A stretch of DNA of 64,000 nt. It comes from an uncultured Muribaculaceae bacterium. Its GTDB lineage: Bacteria > Bacteroidota > Bacteroidia > Bacteroidales > Muribaculaceae. This document shows positions 51,263-59,314 of the stretch, piece after piece. Below the pieces are notes generated by a model. It saw only the letters and a list, made by a program, of their open reading frames with translations. It did no database searches and was not told the DNA's origin. Each line of letters opens with the position of its first letter. Position 1 is the first letter of the stretch. The translations under genes were made by a program, and so were the position numbers. The stretch lies in assembly GCA_910579995.1 (NCBI GenBank), contig CAJTWH010000013.1:18052-82051 (forward strand), in the 5' to 3' direction.

Positions 51263-52258
51263 ATGACCATACTCAGCGATTTTCTCACCGCACTGGGGGT
51301 GCCGCACACGGCGTCGTATTCCGACAGTCGCTTCAGGAGCATGACTTTCAAGTCGCTCTTCGGGCTGTCGAAAGTATTGGCCGACTATGGCGTTGACACC
51401 GAAGCCTATCAGCTCGGCGACAAGAGCGCCGACCTCGGCAAGCTCACTCCGCCTTTCCTTGCACATACCCCGGACGGATTTGTGATAGTGAGAAACATCA
51501 CTGACGGGCAAATAGAACTCGATGCCTTCGACGGACCTGAGAGTCTGCCGAAGGCTGATTTCATATCGCGTTGGGACGGCAGGGTACTGCTCGCATTCCC
51601 TCATCTCAATGCCTGCGAACCCGACTATGCCAAGCACCGCTTCATAGACATTGCCAATGCCTCGAAGCGCTATATGCTCGGGGCGGCATTGATATTTCTC
51701 TTTATCTACGGCTTTGTGAGTGCCGGGCTTTGGAGCCATGTATCGACTATCGTGCTGACGGCAGTCAACCTCGTGGGCTTATACGTCACCTACCAGTTGC
51801 TGCTTAAGACCTACAACATCAAATCGAGCCATGCCGACCGTATCTGCGGTATCATCGACCGCACGGGCTGCCACACTGTGCTGAGCACTTCGGCAGCCAA
51901 ATTTTTCGGCATTTTCGGCTGGAGTGAGGTAGGCTTCGCATATTTCAGCATAAGCCTTATGACGCTGCTGATGTTTCCGCAGTATATAGGCTTTCTGGCG
52001 CTTATCAACGCATGCTGCTGCCCGTTCTCGATATGGAGCGTATGGTATCAGAAATACCGCGCCAAGGCATGGTGCACGCTTTGCCTTATCACGCAGGCGT
52101 GTCTATGGCTCTCGCTGGGCTGCTATGCTTTCGGTGGATGGTTCGGCAGCTCATTCCCGCTCGATATCCACATTATAGTCATCGGCTCGGCCTACGTTGC
52201 GGCACTTCTGCTTATCAACGCACTGAGCCCATATTTGGAAAGAAATGAAAACAGTTAG
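51263..52258 (+). CDS. C39-like domain fused to vitamin K epoxide reductase (VKOR)
   Basis: This 331-residue protein has an N-terminal cytoplasmic domain (about 1-125) that looks like the C39 bacteriocin-peptidase fold (VLADYGVDTEAYQLGDKSADLGKLTPPFLAHTPDGFVIV) but has no catalytic Cys at its start, so it is probably a peptide-binding relic. Residues about 135-325 are a four- to five-helix VKOR membrane domain with CGIIDRTGCHTVLSTSAAKFFG (first Cys pair region) and the redox centre WCTLCL (CxxC, about 271-276). VKOR makes disulfides using quinone. The genes trxA and a short peptide gene flank it. The fusion of a C39-like domain to VKOR is a Bacteroidales arrangement tied to peptide export or maturation by inference. 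Confidence 0.8.
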   Translation: MTILSDFLTALGVPHTASYSDSRFRSMTFKSLFGLSKVLADYGVDTEAYQLGDKSADLGKLTPPFLAHTPDGFVIVRNITDGQIELDAFDGPESLPKADFISRWDGRVLLAFPHLNACEPDYAKHRFIDIANASKRYMLGAALIFLFIYGFVSAGLWSHVSTIVLTAVNLVGLYVTYQLLLKTYNIKSSHADRICGIIDRTGCHTVLSTSAAKFFGIFGWSEVGFAYFSISLMTLLMFPQYIGFLALINACCCPFSIWSVWYQKYRAKAWCTLCLITQACLWLSLGCYAFGGWFGSSFPLDIHIIVIGSAYVAALLLINALSPYLERNENS

Positions 52259-52403
52259 GCAAATACCGCATCCTCAGCTCACCGACGCCCGCCGGCTGAG
52301 CCCCATGGAGATGAATAATCTCCACTTCCACAGCAATGAAACCCACACGGAAATAAAAACAAATGCAACTACCCCTCGCGGGCAATTGCATCCTAACCTA
52401 TGA
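52245..52403 (+). CDS. Short peptide gene after C39-VKOR, candidate peptide precursor
   Basis: This 52-residue frame overlaps the VKOR gene end by 14 bases and has a good ribosome site (GGAAAG, 2 bases before AAATG). It encodes MKTVRQIPHPQLTDARRLSPMEMNNLHF-type residues, then an acidic/polar tail without Cys. The LSPMEMNNLHF stretch resembles the LxxxEMNxLxF-like leader motif of short Bacteroidales peptides near C39/VKOR genes. Bioactive-peptide precursor is inference from that motif and its place. It could also be a small regulatory protein or chance. Confidence 0.45.
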   Translation: MKTVRQIPHPQLTDARRLSPMEMNNLHFHSNETHTEIKTNATTPRGQLHPNL

Positions 52404-52495
52404 TTCACTTATAAAATTTGGGTTGTTTTGCTATTGCTGTTGTTGTACGGATAACGGTGTAACAAAAAACTAATCTTTCTCTCTGTTTGCTGCGC

Positions 52496-52527
52496 AAAGA
52501 TAAGTTGAATTTCATTCAGATACAACA
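52496..52527 (-). promoter_or_regulatory. Minus-strand promoter without a known gene
   Basis: On the minus strand: GTTG (52524-52527), a 20-base spacer and TATCTTTG (52496-52503). It points left, toward and antisense to the short peptide gene. The rest of the spacer 52404-52723 is a family A copy and the metK terminator. Confidence 0.5.
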
Positions 52528-52590
52528 AATTCCAAATTAATTTAACTATCTTTAACAATAAGCGCAGCCTACAAAAAACAGGCCTATGCT

Positions 52591-52623
52591 GCGGCGTGCT
52601 GCGCACGCGCCGGCAACGAAAAG
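52591..52623. repeat. Family A REP-like repeat, copy 11
   Basis: GCGTGCTGCGCACGC palindrome followed by GCCGGCAACGAAAAG. Confidence 0.7.
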
Positions 52624-52647
52624 AAATGCGCGGCAGACAAAAAACAG

Positions 52648-52686
52648 GCCGCGGGGCGCGGAAATCAAGGTTTCCGGCCCCGCGGC
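52648..52686 (-). terminator. metK terminator
   Basis: GCCGCGGGGC (52648-52657) pairs with GCCCCGCGGC (52677-52686), with an inner CGGAAA/TTTCCG extension. On the minus strand TGTTTTTTGTC follows. Confidence 0.85.
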
Positions 52687-52723
52687 TTTCTGCTATGCAG
52701 CGCGCGCCGGCGCGGCAGTGGGA

Positions 52724-54013
52724 TTAAAGAACGTCGGAGAAGGCGTTTTTAACGGCCTCTACGGCGTCGAGTTTCTCCCAAGTGAATAATTCCACCTCGC
52801 GGGTGAAAGGAGCCTCGTAGTGGCTTGAAAATGTCTTGGTGACGGTGCGGGGTATGCGGCCGACGTGTCCGTAGGCGGCAGTCTCGCGGTAGATGGGGTT
52901 GCGGAGCTTGAGGCGCTGCTCGATAGCGTAGGGGCGCATGTCGAAAATCTTCTCAACTCGTGCGGCGATGTCGGTATCGCTCAAGGCTACGTGCGAGGTG
53001 CCGAAAGTGTCGATGAAGATATTGACCGGCTCGGCCTTGCCGATAGCGTAGGCCACCTGAACGAGCACGCGGTCGGCAATGCCGGCAGCGACAAGGTTCT
53101 TGGCTATATGACGCGAGGCGTAGGCTGCCGAGCGGTCGACCTTGCTGGGGTCTTTGCCTGAGAAAGCACCGCCGCCATGGGCGCCGTGACCGCCGTAGGT
53201 ATCGACGATGATCTTGCGTCCGGTGAGGCCGGTGTCGCCGTGGGGGCCGCCGATAACGAATTTGCCGGTGGGGTTTACATAGAGCTTGAATCCGCCGTCG
53301 AGCAAATGCTGAAGCTCTGCGGGGAGCTTGGCACGTGTGCGGGGAATGAGGATAGTCTCGACGTCGCGCGCGATGGTGTCGAGCATACGGCGGTCGGCTT
53401 CTTCCTGCGAGAGGTTTTCGCCGGGAAGGATAAACTCGTCGTGCTGGGTAGAGACAACGATTGTATCTACGCGCACGGGGCGATGGTTCTCGTCATATTC
53501 GACAGTCACCTGACTTTTCGAGTCGGGACGGAGATAAGTCATATCCACACCCTCGCGACGTATCTCGGCGAGAGTCATCATGAGCGAGTGGCTCAGGGCG
53601 AGCGAAAGGGGTATGTAGAGGTCGGTCTCGTTTGTGGCGTAGCCGAACATCATGCCTTGGTCGCCGGCGCCTTGCTCGAGGGCTTTCTCGCGCTCAACAC
53701 CACGGTTGATATCGGCGCTCTGCTCATGCACGGCCAGAAGGACACCGCAAGAATTGCCGTCGAAGCGGAGCTCGCTGCGGTCGTAGCCAATTTCGTTGAT
53801 AACGCGGCGTGCGGTCTCCTGCATGTCGATATAGGCGTCGCTCTTGATTTCACCGGCAATCACGACCTGACCGGTGGTCACCAATGTTTCACATGCCACT
53901 TTCGACTGAGGGTCGCGGGCAAGAAATTCGTCAAGGACGGCGTCGCTGATCTGATCGGCCACTTTATCGGGATGGCCTTCAGAAACAGATTCTGATGTGA
54001 AGAGATAGTTCAT
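52724..54013 (-). CDS. metK: S-adenosylmethionine synthase
   Basis: This 429-residue cytoplasmic enzyme makes SAM from methionine and ATP. It has the ATP motif [16 protein letters not shown] at the N-terminus, the [16 protein letters not shown] hexapeptide region (about 115-130), and the [20 protein letters not shown]-loop-like segment (about 270-290). The length is close to the Bacteroidetes form. The start is ATG 54013; longer in-frame starts run into the family C repeat. The leader is about 370 bases and holds a SAM-II aptamer and a family C element, so feedback control by SAM is likely. Confidence 0.95.
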   Translation of the reverse strand: MNYLFTSESVSEGHPDKVADQISDAVLDEFLARDPQSKVACETLVTTGQVVIAGEIKSDAYIDMQETARRVINEIGYDRSELRFDGNSCGVLLAVHEQSADINRGVEREKALEQGAGDQGMMFGYATNETDLYIPLSLALSHSLMMTLAEIRREGVDMTYLRPDSKSQVTVEYDENHRPVRVDTIVVSTQHDEFILPGENLSQEEADRRMLDTIARDVETILIPRTRAKLPAELQHLLDGGFKLYVNPTGKFVIGGPHGDTGLTGRKIIVDTYGGHGAHGGGAFSGKDPSKVDRSAAYASRHIAKNLVAAGIADRVLVQVAYAIGKAEPVNIFIDTFGTSHVALSDTDIAARVEKIFDMRPYAIEQRLKLRNPIYRETAAYGHVGRIPRTVTKTFSSHYEAPFTREVELFTWEKLDAVEAVKNAFSDVL

Positions 54014-54070
54014 ATTTTTTTGTTTGTAGTTTGTAGTTGGTGGGTGGTGGTGTGGGGTTTGTGGGTTGGT

Positions 54071-54159
54071 GGTTGGTTGTTGGTGGGTTGTGGGCAGCGG
54101 ATTACTTACTGCAATCCTCAAAAGCTAACTCGCTGCCCACAACCCACCAACCACAAACC
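54071..54159. repeat. Family C MITE-like hairpin, copy 2, in the metK leader
   Basis: Arms 54071-54099 and 54131-54159 form a 29-bp imperfect inverted repeat (about 25 paired). The loop 54100-54130 has ATTACTTACTGC and CCTCAAAAGCTAACT. A further G/T-rich stretch reaches 54030. It lies between the SAM-II aptamer and the metK start. Confidence 0.85.
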
Positions 54160-54300
54160 AATATTATGGGCACAAAAAAACGCGGCAGAGCACCCGGCAT
54201 TGTCTTAGGCAGACACAAAGGGCGGCTTAGCCACGAAAAAACCTGAAACCTTAAAAAGAGCTGCCCATTGGGTTACGGACACTATGTGCCGACTACCAAG

Positions 54301-54359
54301 GGCGATTTTAGCATTTTTTCGAGTGGTTGCAAGCAGCCAAATCTGTCCACCATCAGCAG
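54301..54359 (-). promoter_or_regulatory. SAM-II riboswitch aptamer
   Basis: On the minus strand the stretch reads GGTGGACAGATTTGGCTGCT, then TGCAACCACTCGAAAAAATG, then CTAAAATC. This matches the SAM-II (metA motif) core: GGTG..GATTTG, GCTTGCAxCCAC, an A-rich linker and GCTAAA. The helix GTGG/CCAC and the GATTT/AAATC pseudoknot pairing are visible. SAM-II aptamers occur in Bacteroidetes and shut down SAM synthesis or methionine genes when SAM is bound. Its distance from metK (about 288 bases) is unusually long. Confidence 0.72.
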
Positions 54360-54387
54360 TAGCGCGAGGCACTGTTGATTTTCACTG

Positions 54388-54395
54388 CAAAGGTA
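54388..54395 (-). promoter_or_regulatory. -7 box of the metK transcript
   Basis: On the minus strand this reads TACCTTTG. Transcription would start near 54381, about 25 bases before the SAM-II aptamer. Confidence 0.6.
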
Positions 54396-54426
54396 ATAAT
54401 AATTTTTATAACTGCAAAAAAACGCG

Positions 54427-54459
54427 ACAAAAAACCGCCGCAGATTTTCACTGCGGCGG
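54427..54459 (-). terminator. apt terminator
   Basis: CCGCCGCAG (54435-54443) pairs with CTGCGGCGG (54451-54459). On the minus strand TTTTTT follows. Confidence 0.9.
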
Positions 54460-54486
54460 CGATATGGAGTGCGAAACTTGAATAAA

Positions 54487-55005
54487 TCAATATGTGATGA
54501 GCGAAGATACCTCTACATCGTCGGGCAGAGCTGCACGACCGTTGAGCGAAGAGAGCTCGATGATGAAGTTGACGTAGATTTTTTTCGGGTTGAGGCTCTT
54601 TACGAGTTTGATGGCTGCCGCCATAGTGCCGCCTGTAGCGAGAACATCGTCGTGGATAACTACGATATCATCGGGTTTGATTGCGTCGCGGTGGATTTCG
54701 ATGACGTCGGTGCCATACTCTTTGGCGTACTCCTGACGGATAGTGTCGGCAGGAAGTTTGCCGGGTTTGCGGCAGGGAACGAAGCCTGCGCCGAGCTCGA
54801 AAGCGAGGATAGAACCGCCGATAAAACCGCGGCTTTCAATACCCACCACTTTGGTAACGCCCTTGTCGCGGTAGAGCTGAGAGAGATCCCAGCCGATAAT
54901 GTGGAGAGCGCGGGGATCTTTGAACGCTGTGGTGAGGTCTTTAAACAGGACACCCTTGGAAGGGAAATCCTGCACATCACGAATTTTTGATTTGATGTAT
55001 TCCAT
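54487..55005 (-). CDS. apt: Adenine phosphoribosyltransferase
   Basis: This 172-residue cytoplasmic enzyme salvages adenine to AMP with PRPP. It has FPSKGVLFKDLTTAFKDP near the N-terminus, the ESRGFIGGSILAFELGAGFVPCRKPGKLP block, and the PRPP loop VVIHDDVLATGGTMAAA (about residues 117-133). The length is normal. Its upstream region contains the parS-like palindrome 42 bases before the ATG. Confidence 0.95.
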   Translation of the reverse strand: MEYIKSKIRDVQDFPSKGVLFKDLTTAFKDPRALHIIGWDLSQLYRDKGVTKVVGIESRGFIGGSILAFELGAGFVPCRKPGKLPADTIRQEYAKEYGTDVIEIHRDAIKPDDIVVIHDDVLATGGTMAAAIKLVKSLNPKKIYVNFIIELSSLNGRAALPDDVEVSSLITY

Positions 55006-55046
55006 ATTTGAGTAAATTGTTGATTATCGAAAAAGTAAAGCAAAAT

Positions 55047-55062
55047 TGTTCCACGTGGAACA
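55047..55062. other. parS-like palindrome
   Basis: TGTTCCACGTGGAACA is a perfect 16-bp palindrome and equals the ParB-binding parS variant used in some bacteria (consensus TGTTNCACGTGNAACA). It lies between apt and mnmG. mnmG (gidA) is often near the replication origin and parAB. Confidence 0.7.
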
Positions 55063-55066
55063 GGGT

Positions 55067-56947
55067 TTATCTATTCATCATCAGTAGCAGAATATTTATA
55101 TCGCTTGGAGAAATGCCGGGAATACGCGAGGCTTGGCCGACGGTTTCGGGGCGGTGGCGCTCGAGTTTCTGGCGTCCTTCGGTAGAGATAGCCTTGATTG
55201 CCGAGTAGTCGGTATCGGCAGGGAGGCGGACGTTTTCGAGGCGGGCGAGCTTGTCAGCTATCTGCTGTTCGCGGGCGATATATCCACGGTATTTTATCAG
55301 TATCTCGGCAGCTTCTACGATCTCTTCGCGACGGTCGGCGGGCAATTCTTCTATCAGTTTGGCGAGCGGACGGACGGCGCGAGCGAGCATATCTATTGTA
55401 AGCTGCGGGCGCTGCACGAGGTCGGCAAGCTTGGTTCCTTGCCGCAAAGGCGTAGTGCCGGCGGCTTCGAGAAGAGCATCGACCTCGGCCGGATGTACGG
55501 TCAATCTGTCGGCGAGCTCGATGATTTTATCGCGCCAGAGGCGCTTTTCTTCCATGAGGTCGAAGCGTCGGCGGTCGGCCAATCCGAGCCCGTAGGCAAG
55601 CGGAGTAAGGCGCATGTCGGCGTCGTCCTGACGCAGGAGTATGCGGTATTCGGCGCGCGATGTAAACATGCGGTAAGGCTCGTCGACGCCTTTTGTGACG
55701 AGGTCGTCGATAAGCACGCCTATATATGCTTGGTCGCGGCCGAGGGTAAACTGCTCTCTGCCGAGGGCTGCGAGGGCTGCATTTGCACCTGCCACGAGGC
55801 CTTGTCCGGCGGCTTCTTCATAACCTGTGGTGCCGTTGATCTGGCCGGCGAAATAAAGGCCGGGGATGAGGCGTGTCTCGAGAGTGTGGCGCAGCTGCGT
55901 GGGGTCGAAGAAGTCGTATTCTATGGCGTATCCGGCTCGGTAGATCTGCACGTCGGCGAGCGCCGGCACAGTGGCGAGGGCCGCAAACTGGATATCCATC
56001 GGCATTGACGAAGAGAAGCCGTTGACATAGAATTCGACTGTTGTCTCGCCTTCAGGCTCGAGGAAAAGCTGGTGCTCGGTCTTGTCGGCAAAGGTGACAA
56101 TCTTTGTCTCTATCGAGGGGCAATAGCGCGGGCCTATGCTTTGTATCTGGCCATTGTAGAGAGGCGAGTCAGGGAGTCCTTGGCGAAGAATTTCGCAGGT
56201 CTCGGGATTGGTGTAAACGATATAGCAATCGCGCTGCTTGAGCGACGAGCGCACCTCGGGAAGATAGGAGAAATGATGGAAATCGCACTCTCCGCCCTGC
56301 ACCTTAGTCTTTGAAAAATCAATGGTGCGGCCGTCGATACGCACGGGTGTACCGGTCTTCATGCGGTCGGCGCGGAATCCGAGTTGTCGCAGCTGCTCGG
56401 TAATGCCGTGGGCCGACGGTTCGGCTGTTCGGCCACCGGGCATTGACACACGCCCTATGTGCATGAGGCCATTAAGAAAAGTGCCGTTTGTAAGCACTAT
56501 TTTAGAGGCTTTGAAAGTGGCGCCGTCGGCCACATGCACGCCGGCAAGCGCGCCGTCATGGTCAAAGACGAGGCTGTCGACGGAGCCTTGCCACATCGAA
56601 AGATTTTCAGTATGCTCGAGAATCTCGCGCCATTTGGCCGAGAATTTATTGCGGTCGGCCTGCGAGCGGGGGCTCCACATAGCGGGGCCTTTAGAGCGGT
56701 TGAGCATGCGGAACTGAATAGACGACAGATCGGTGACGATACCCATCATGCCGCCGAGGGCGTCGATTTCGCGGACAATCTGGCCCTTGGCGATACCGCC
56801 AACAGCAGGGTTGCAGCTCATCTGCGCGATCTTGTTCATATCCATCGTCACCAGCAGAGTGCGTGCGCCGAGTCGGGCAGCGGCATGGGCAGCCTCGCAA
56901 CCGGCATGGCCGGCGCCTACTACGATAACATCAAAGTCAAATCGCAT
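55067..56947 (-). CDS. mnmG: tRNA uridine-5-carboxymethylaminomethyl modification enzyme MnmG
   Basis: This 626-residue FAD enzyme, with MnmE, makes cmnm5U34 in tRNA. The FAD-binding motif is VVGAGHAGCEAAHAAARLG (about 9-27). The second signature is GPRYCPSIETKIVTF, and RPAEYRILLRQDDADMRLT-type segments appear as TSRAEYRILLRQDDADMRLTP. The helical C-terminal domain (about 550-626) binds MnmE and tRNA. The length is normal. It lies 7 bases after ybeY on this strand, so the two are co-transcribed. Confidence 0.95.
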   Translation of the reverse strand: MRFDFDVIVVGAGHAGCEAAHAAARLGARTLLVTMDMNKIAQMSCNPAVGGIAKGQIVREIDALGGMMGIVTDLSSIQFRMLNRSKGPAMWSPRSQADRNKFSAKWREILEHTENLSMWQGSVDSLVFDHDGALAGVHVADGATFKASKIVLTNGTFLNGLMHIGRVSMPGGRTAEPSAHGITEQLRQLGFRADRMKTGTPVRIDGRTIDFSKTKVQGGECDFHHFSYLPEVRSSLKQRDCYIVYTNPETCEILRQGLPDSPLYNGQIQSIGPRYCPSIETKIVTFADKTEHQLFLEPEGETTVEFYVNGFSSSMPMDIQFAALATVPALADVQIYRAGYAIEYDFFDPTQLRHTLETRLIPGLYFAGQINGTTGYEEAAGQGLVAGANAALAALGREQFTLGRDQAYIGVLIDDLVTKGVDEPYRMFTSRAEYRILLRQDDADMRLTPLAYGLGLADRRRFDLMEEKRLWRDKIIELADRLTVHPAEVDALLEAAGTTPLRQGTKLADLVQRPQLTIDMLARAVRPLAKLIEELPADRREEIVEAAEILIKYRGYIAREQQIADKLARLENVRLPADTDYSAIKAISTEGRQKLERHRPETVGQASRIPGISPSDINILLLMMNR

Positions 56948-56954
56948 CGTATCA

Positions 56955-57389
56955 TTACTTATTTAGTGCGTAAAGCATGGCGAGGGCTGCGTCTTCCTCC
57001 CGCTCCATAATCTCGCGTTCACCGGGACCTTTGTCGTTGATACCGCACAAGTGGAGCACGCCATGTATTATCACACGATGAAGCTCGCGCATATAGTCGG
57101 TGCCGAGGGCTTCGGCGTTGCTTGCCACAGTGTCGAGCGATATGAAAATATCGCCGCGGAGCAGTCGTCCGACACAGTCGTCAAAGGTAATCACATCCGT
57201 AAAATAGTGATGGTCAAGGTATTGCGCGTTAACTTCCAGTATTTTATCATCATTGCAGAAGATATAATTAAGAGAGCGCACCAATCTGTTGTGCACAGCT
57301 GCAACCTGCACGATCCATCGTTCAAGCTGCTGATAATCAATCTCGGGAAGCGCAACACCCGAGGCTAACCATTGATATGCGGGCGTCAT
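56955..57389 (-). CDS. ybeY: rRNA maturation endoribonuclease YbeY
   Basis: This 144-residue metalloprotein is required for 16S rRNA 3'-end processing and ribosome quality control. The metal-site motif is HRVIIHGVLHLCGINDKGPGE; the first two histidines fit HGxLHLxG, while the third ligand (His in most species) is replaced by the INDK segment, as is common in Bacteroidetes. The start at ATG 57389 gives normal length; an earlier in-frame start would lie in the family D repeat. It leads the ybeY-mnmG operon from a promoter at 57508-57559. Confidence 0.9.
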   Translation of the reverse strand: MTPAYQWLASGVALPEIDYQQLERWIVQVAAVHNRLVRSLNYIFCNDDKILEVNAQYLDHHYFTDVITFDDCVGRLLRGDIFISLDTVASNAEALGTDYMRELHRVIIHGVLHLCGINDKGPGEREIMEREEDAALAMLYALNK

Positions 57390-57404
57390 ATAGTGTGTTA
57401 ATTT

Positions 57405-57452
57405 AAGTTTCGCTTGCAAAACTTGTTTATTGTGAGTTTAACAAGTTTAAGG
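57405..57452. repeat. Family D hairpin repeat, copy 3
   Basis: AAGTTTCGCTTGCAAAACTT hairpin (57405-57424), followed by GTTTATTGTGAGTTTAAC, in the ybeY leader. Confidence 0.6.
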
Positions 57453-57507
57453 AGTTTAGATATTCCTTGCGTTGTAACTTGCGAAACTTGTATGAGTCAA
57501 TTGAAAT

Positions 57508-57559
57508 GCAAAGATACGAATAAGTGAGAGCAATGCAAAATTTATTTTTTGCATTGCCG
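57508..57559 (-). promoter_or_regulatory. ybeY-mnmG promoter within a promoter-bearing repeat
   Basis: On the minus strand: TTTG (57536-57539), a 19-base spacer, and TATCTTTG (57509-57516), preceded by GCAATGC...GCATTGC. It is nearly identical over 51 bp to the glgB promoter region at 2037-2087. Confidence 0.8.
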
Positions 57560-57567
57560 AACAGGAC

Positions 57568-57735
57568 GCCGACTCCCGGGTTAATCAGCATTCTGCGAAC
57601 GCCTTCGTGGGTGTTCACTCTCTAACCCCACACGCCTACGCAAGCTACGGCGTGTGGGGTTACTAATAATGGGCGTTCTGCGAACGCCCATTAACCAGTA
57701 ACCCCGTATACCGCAGCTTGCGGAGGTATGCGGGG
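57568..57735. repeat. Family B-like palindrome cluster
   Basis: Three hairpins: 57625-57660 (ACCCCACACGCC arm with GGCGTGTGGGGT arm), 57671-57689 (GGGCGTTCTGCGAACGCCC), and 57702-57735 (CCCCGTATACC arm with GGTATGCGGGG arm). The stretch 57736-58072 beyond it is AT-rich with no gene visible. Confidence 0.7.
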
Positions 57736-58072
57736 AGAGTGACTGCTATCGTCGGGTGGGCGTCTGCGAAGATGCCGATTACCCCCGGGATTTCTGTGTT
57801 CTTCGAATGCCCGGACGGCAAAAATCGGGCGCTCTCCGAGCGATATTTTTATTTTTCCTTTTTATACAAATTTTAAAATAGTAGATATCAAATTACATAT
57901 CAATATATTAAATCAAAAATAAGCATTTGAGAATATCAAAAACAAATAAATTTCTACAGCTATAGGCAAAAATAAAAGCCACAATTGACAAGTGCATGTT
58001 GCAATCATGATACATTTTTAGCAAAATATAGTTAAGCTGTTGCAAAGCCCACTCCCCTACCCTACTTTTGCA

Positions 58073-58080
58073 ATGTCAAT
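58073..58080 (+). promoter_or_regulatory. -7 box of the serine hydrolase gene
   Basis: TACTTTTG, 9 bases before ATG 58090, so the leader would be nearly absent. Confidence 0.4.
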
Positions 58081-58089
58081 AAAAAAGTC

Positions 58090-59314
58090 ATGAAAAGCAA
58101 CCGCACACTCCGCATACTCACTATTGCCGTGGCCTCAATGGCGGCAATCACTGTGGCGTGCAATCACTGTGGCGTGCAATAAAACTACCAATGACTACCG
58201 CGCCGACCATGGCGTGAAGCCTTGCGAATACACCAAACGCCTCGACAGTCTTTTCACTCCTATCTTCCCTGATGACGGACCGGGGGCGATAGTGACTGTC
58301 ATGCGCAACGACTCTATAATCTATGACCATGCTTTCGGACTCGCCGACCTCAACACCAAGGCACGCATTACCGACAGCACACTCTTCAACATGGCGTCTA
58401 CCTCGAAATTTTTCAGCGCTGTGGCCATAATGAAACTTTGCGAGCGGGGCGAGATGTCGCTCGATGATCCGCTGTCGAAATATTTTCCGGAATTCGAGGC
58501 GGACTTTTTCAAGAATATCAAAATCCGCAATATCCTCACTCACTCGTCGGGACTTCCCGACCTGCGTCCGCGCGACCCTAAAGAGTGGCACGATTATCTG
58601 AGCAATCACAAATCTATATTCAGCGACGCTCCCGACTATCGCCTCTACGGCATGGAGCGCGAGCACATGCAGATTTTCAAAGACCTCGACTCCATCGACT
58701 ACAATCCCAGTACCACCTACCAGCGCTCCGACCCTGCTTTTATCCTTGTGGCACCGCTTATCGAAAGAGTCACCGGTCATGACTTCGACGACTGGATGCG
58801 TCAGAATATATTTCTGCCGGCCGGCTTGACCGACACCTATTATTATAATCCGGGGTGCTTCCTTCCGCGTATGGCTCACGGCTACAAACCGGCCGACCGT
58901 AATACTGCACCCGGTATATACCTCAGTGAGGATGGAAAATGGCAGGAGTACGACTATGGCGAAGCAGAATTTTTTCTCACCAAGGCCGACCGCGGAGCTT
59001 ATTCGTCAGCGCGCGATATCATGAGATGGAACAAGGCCGTATATAGCGGAAAACTTCTGCCCAAGGAGATTATCGACAGCCTCAACACTCCGCGTCTGGC
59101 CACAGATATTCCTTTCGTAAACTATGGTTATGCCAATGCTGTGGAAGAGAAACCCGGGCGCAATAAGAAGATATATCATCTCAACACCAACGGTGGCTTC
59201 ACAATATTCGAGGCCACTGTGCCTGAACGCAAAATGAGCTATCTCATATTCTCAAACAGAGACGACTTTGACGACAGCCTGTTGGTAGAAGAGATGGAGA
59301 AGATTCTCTATTGA
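58090..59314 (+). pseudogene. Beta-lactamase-family serine hydrolase lipoprotein, frame broken by a 16-bp tandem duplication
   Basis: The gene begins at ATG 58090 with a lipoprotein signal (lipobox ITVAC). At 58145-58176 the 16-bp unit CAATCACTGTGGCGTG occurs twice in a row, shifting the frame; the signal frame stops at TAA 58180-58182. With one copy removed the frame runs unbroken to 59314 and gives a lipoprotein of about 402 residues. The enzyme part has the SxxK motif STSK (MASTSKFFS), YQRSDPAF in place of YxN, and HLNTNGGF in place of the KTG box, as in class C beta-lactamase/AmpH-like hydrolases. The remaining frame has no signal peptide. It may be reversible by slipped-strand copying or be a recent mutation or assembly error. 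Confidence 0.75.

Noticed and set aside
54166..54246. 26-residue basic frame (MGTKKRGRAPG...) on the plus strand
   Set aside because: It lies antisense to the metK leader, has no clear ribosome site and is short enough to be chance.
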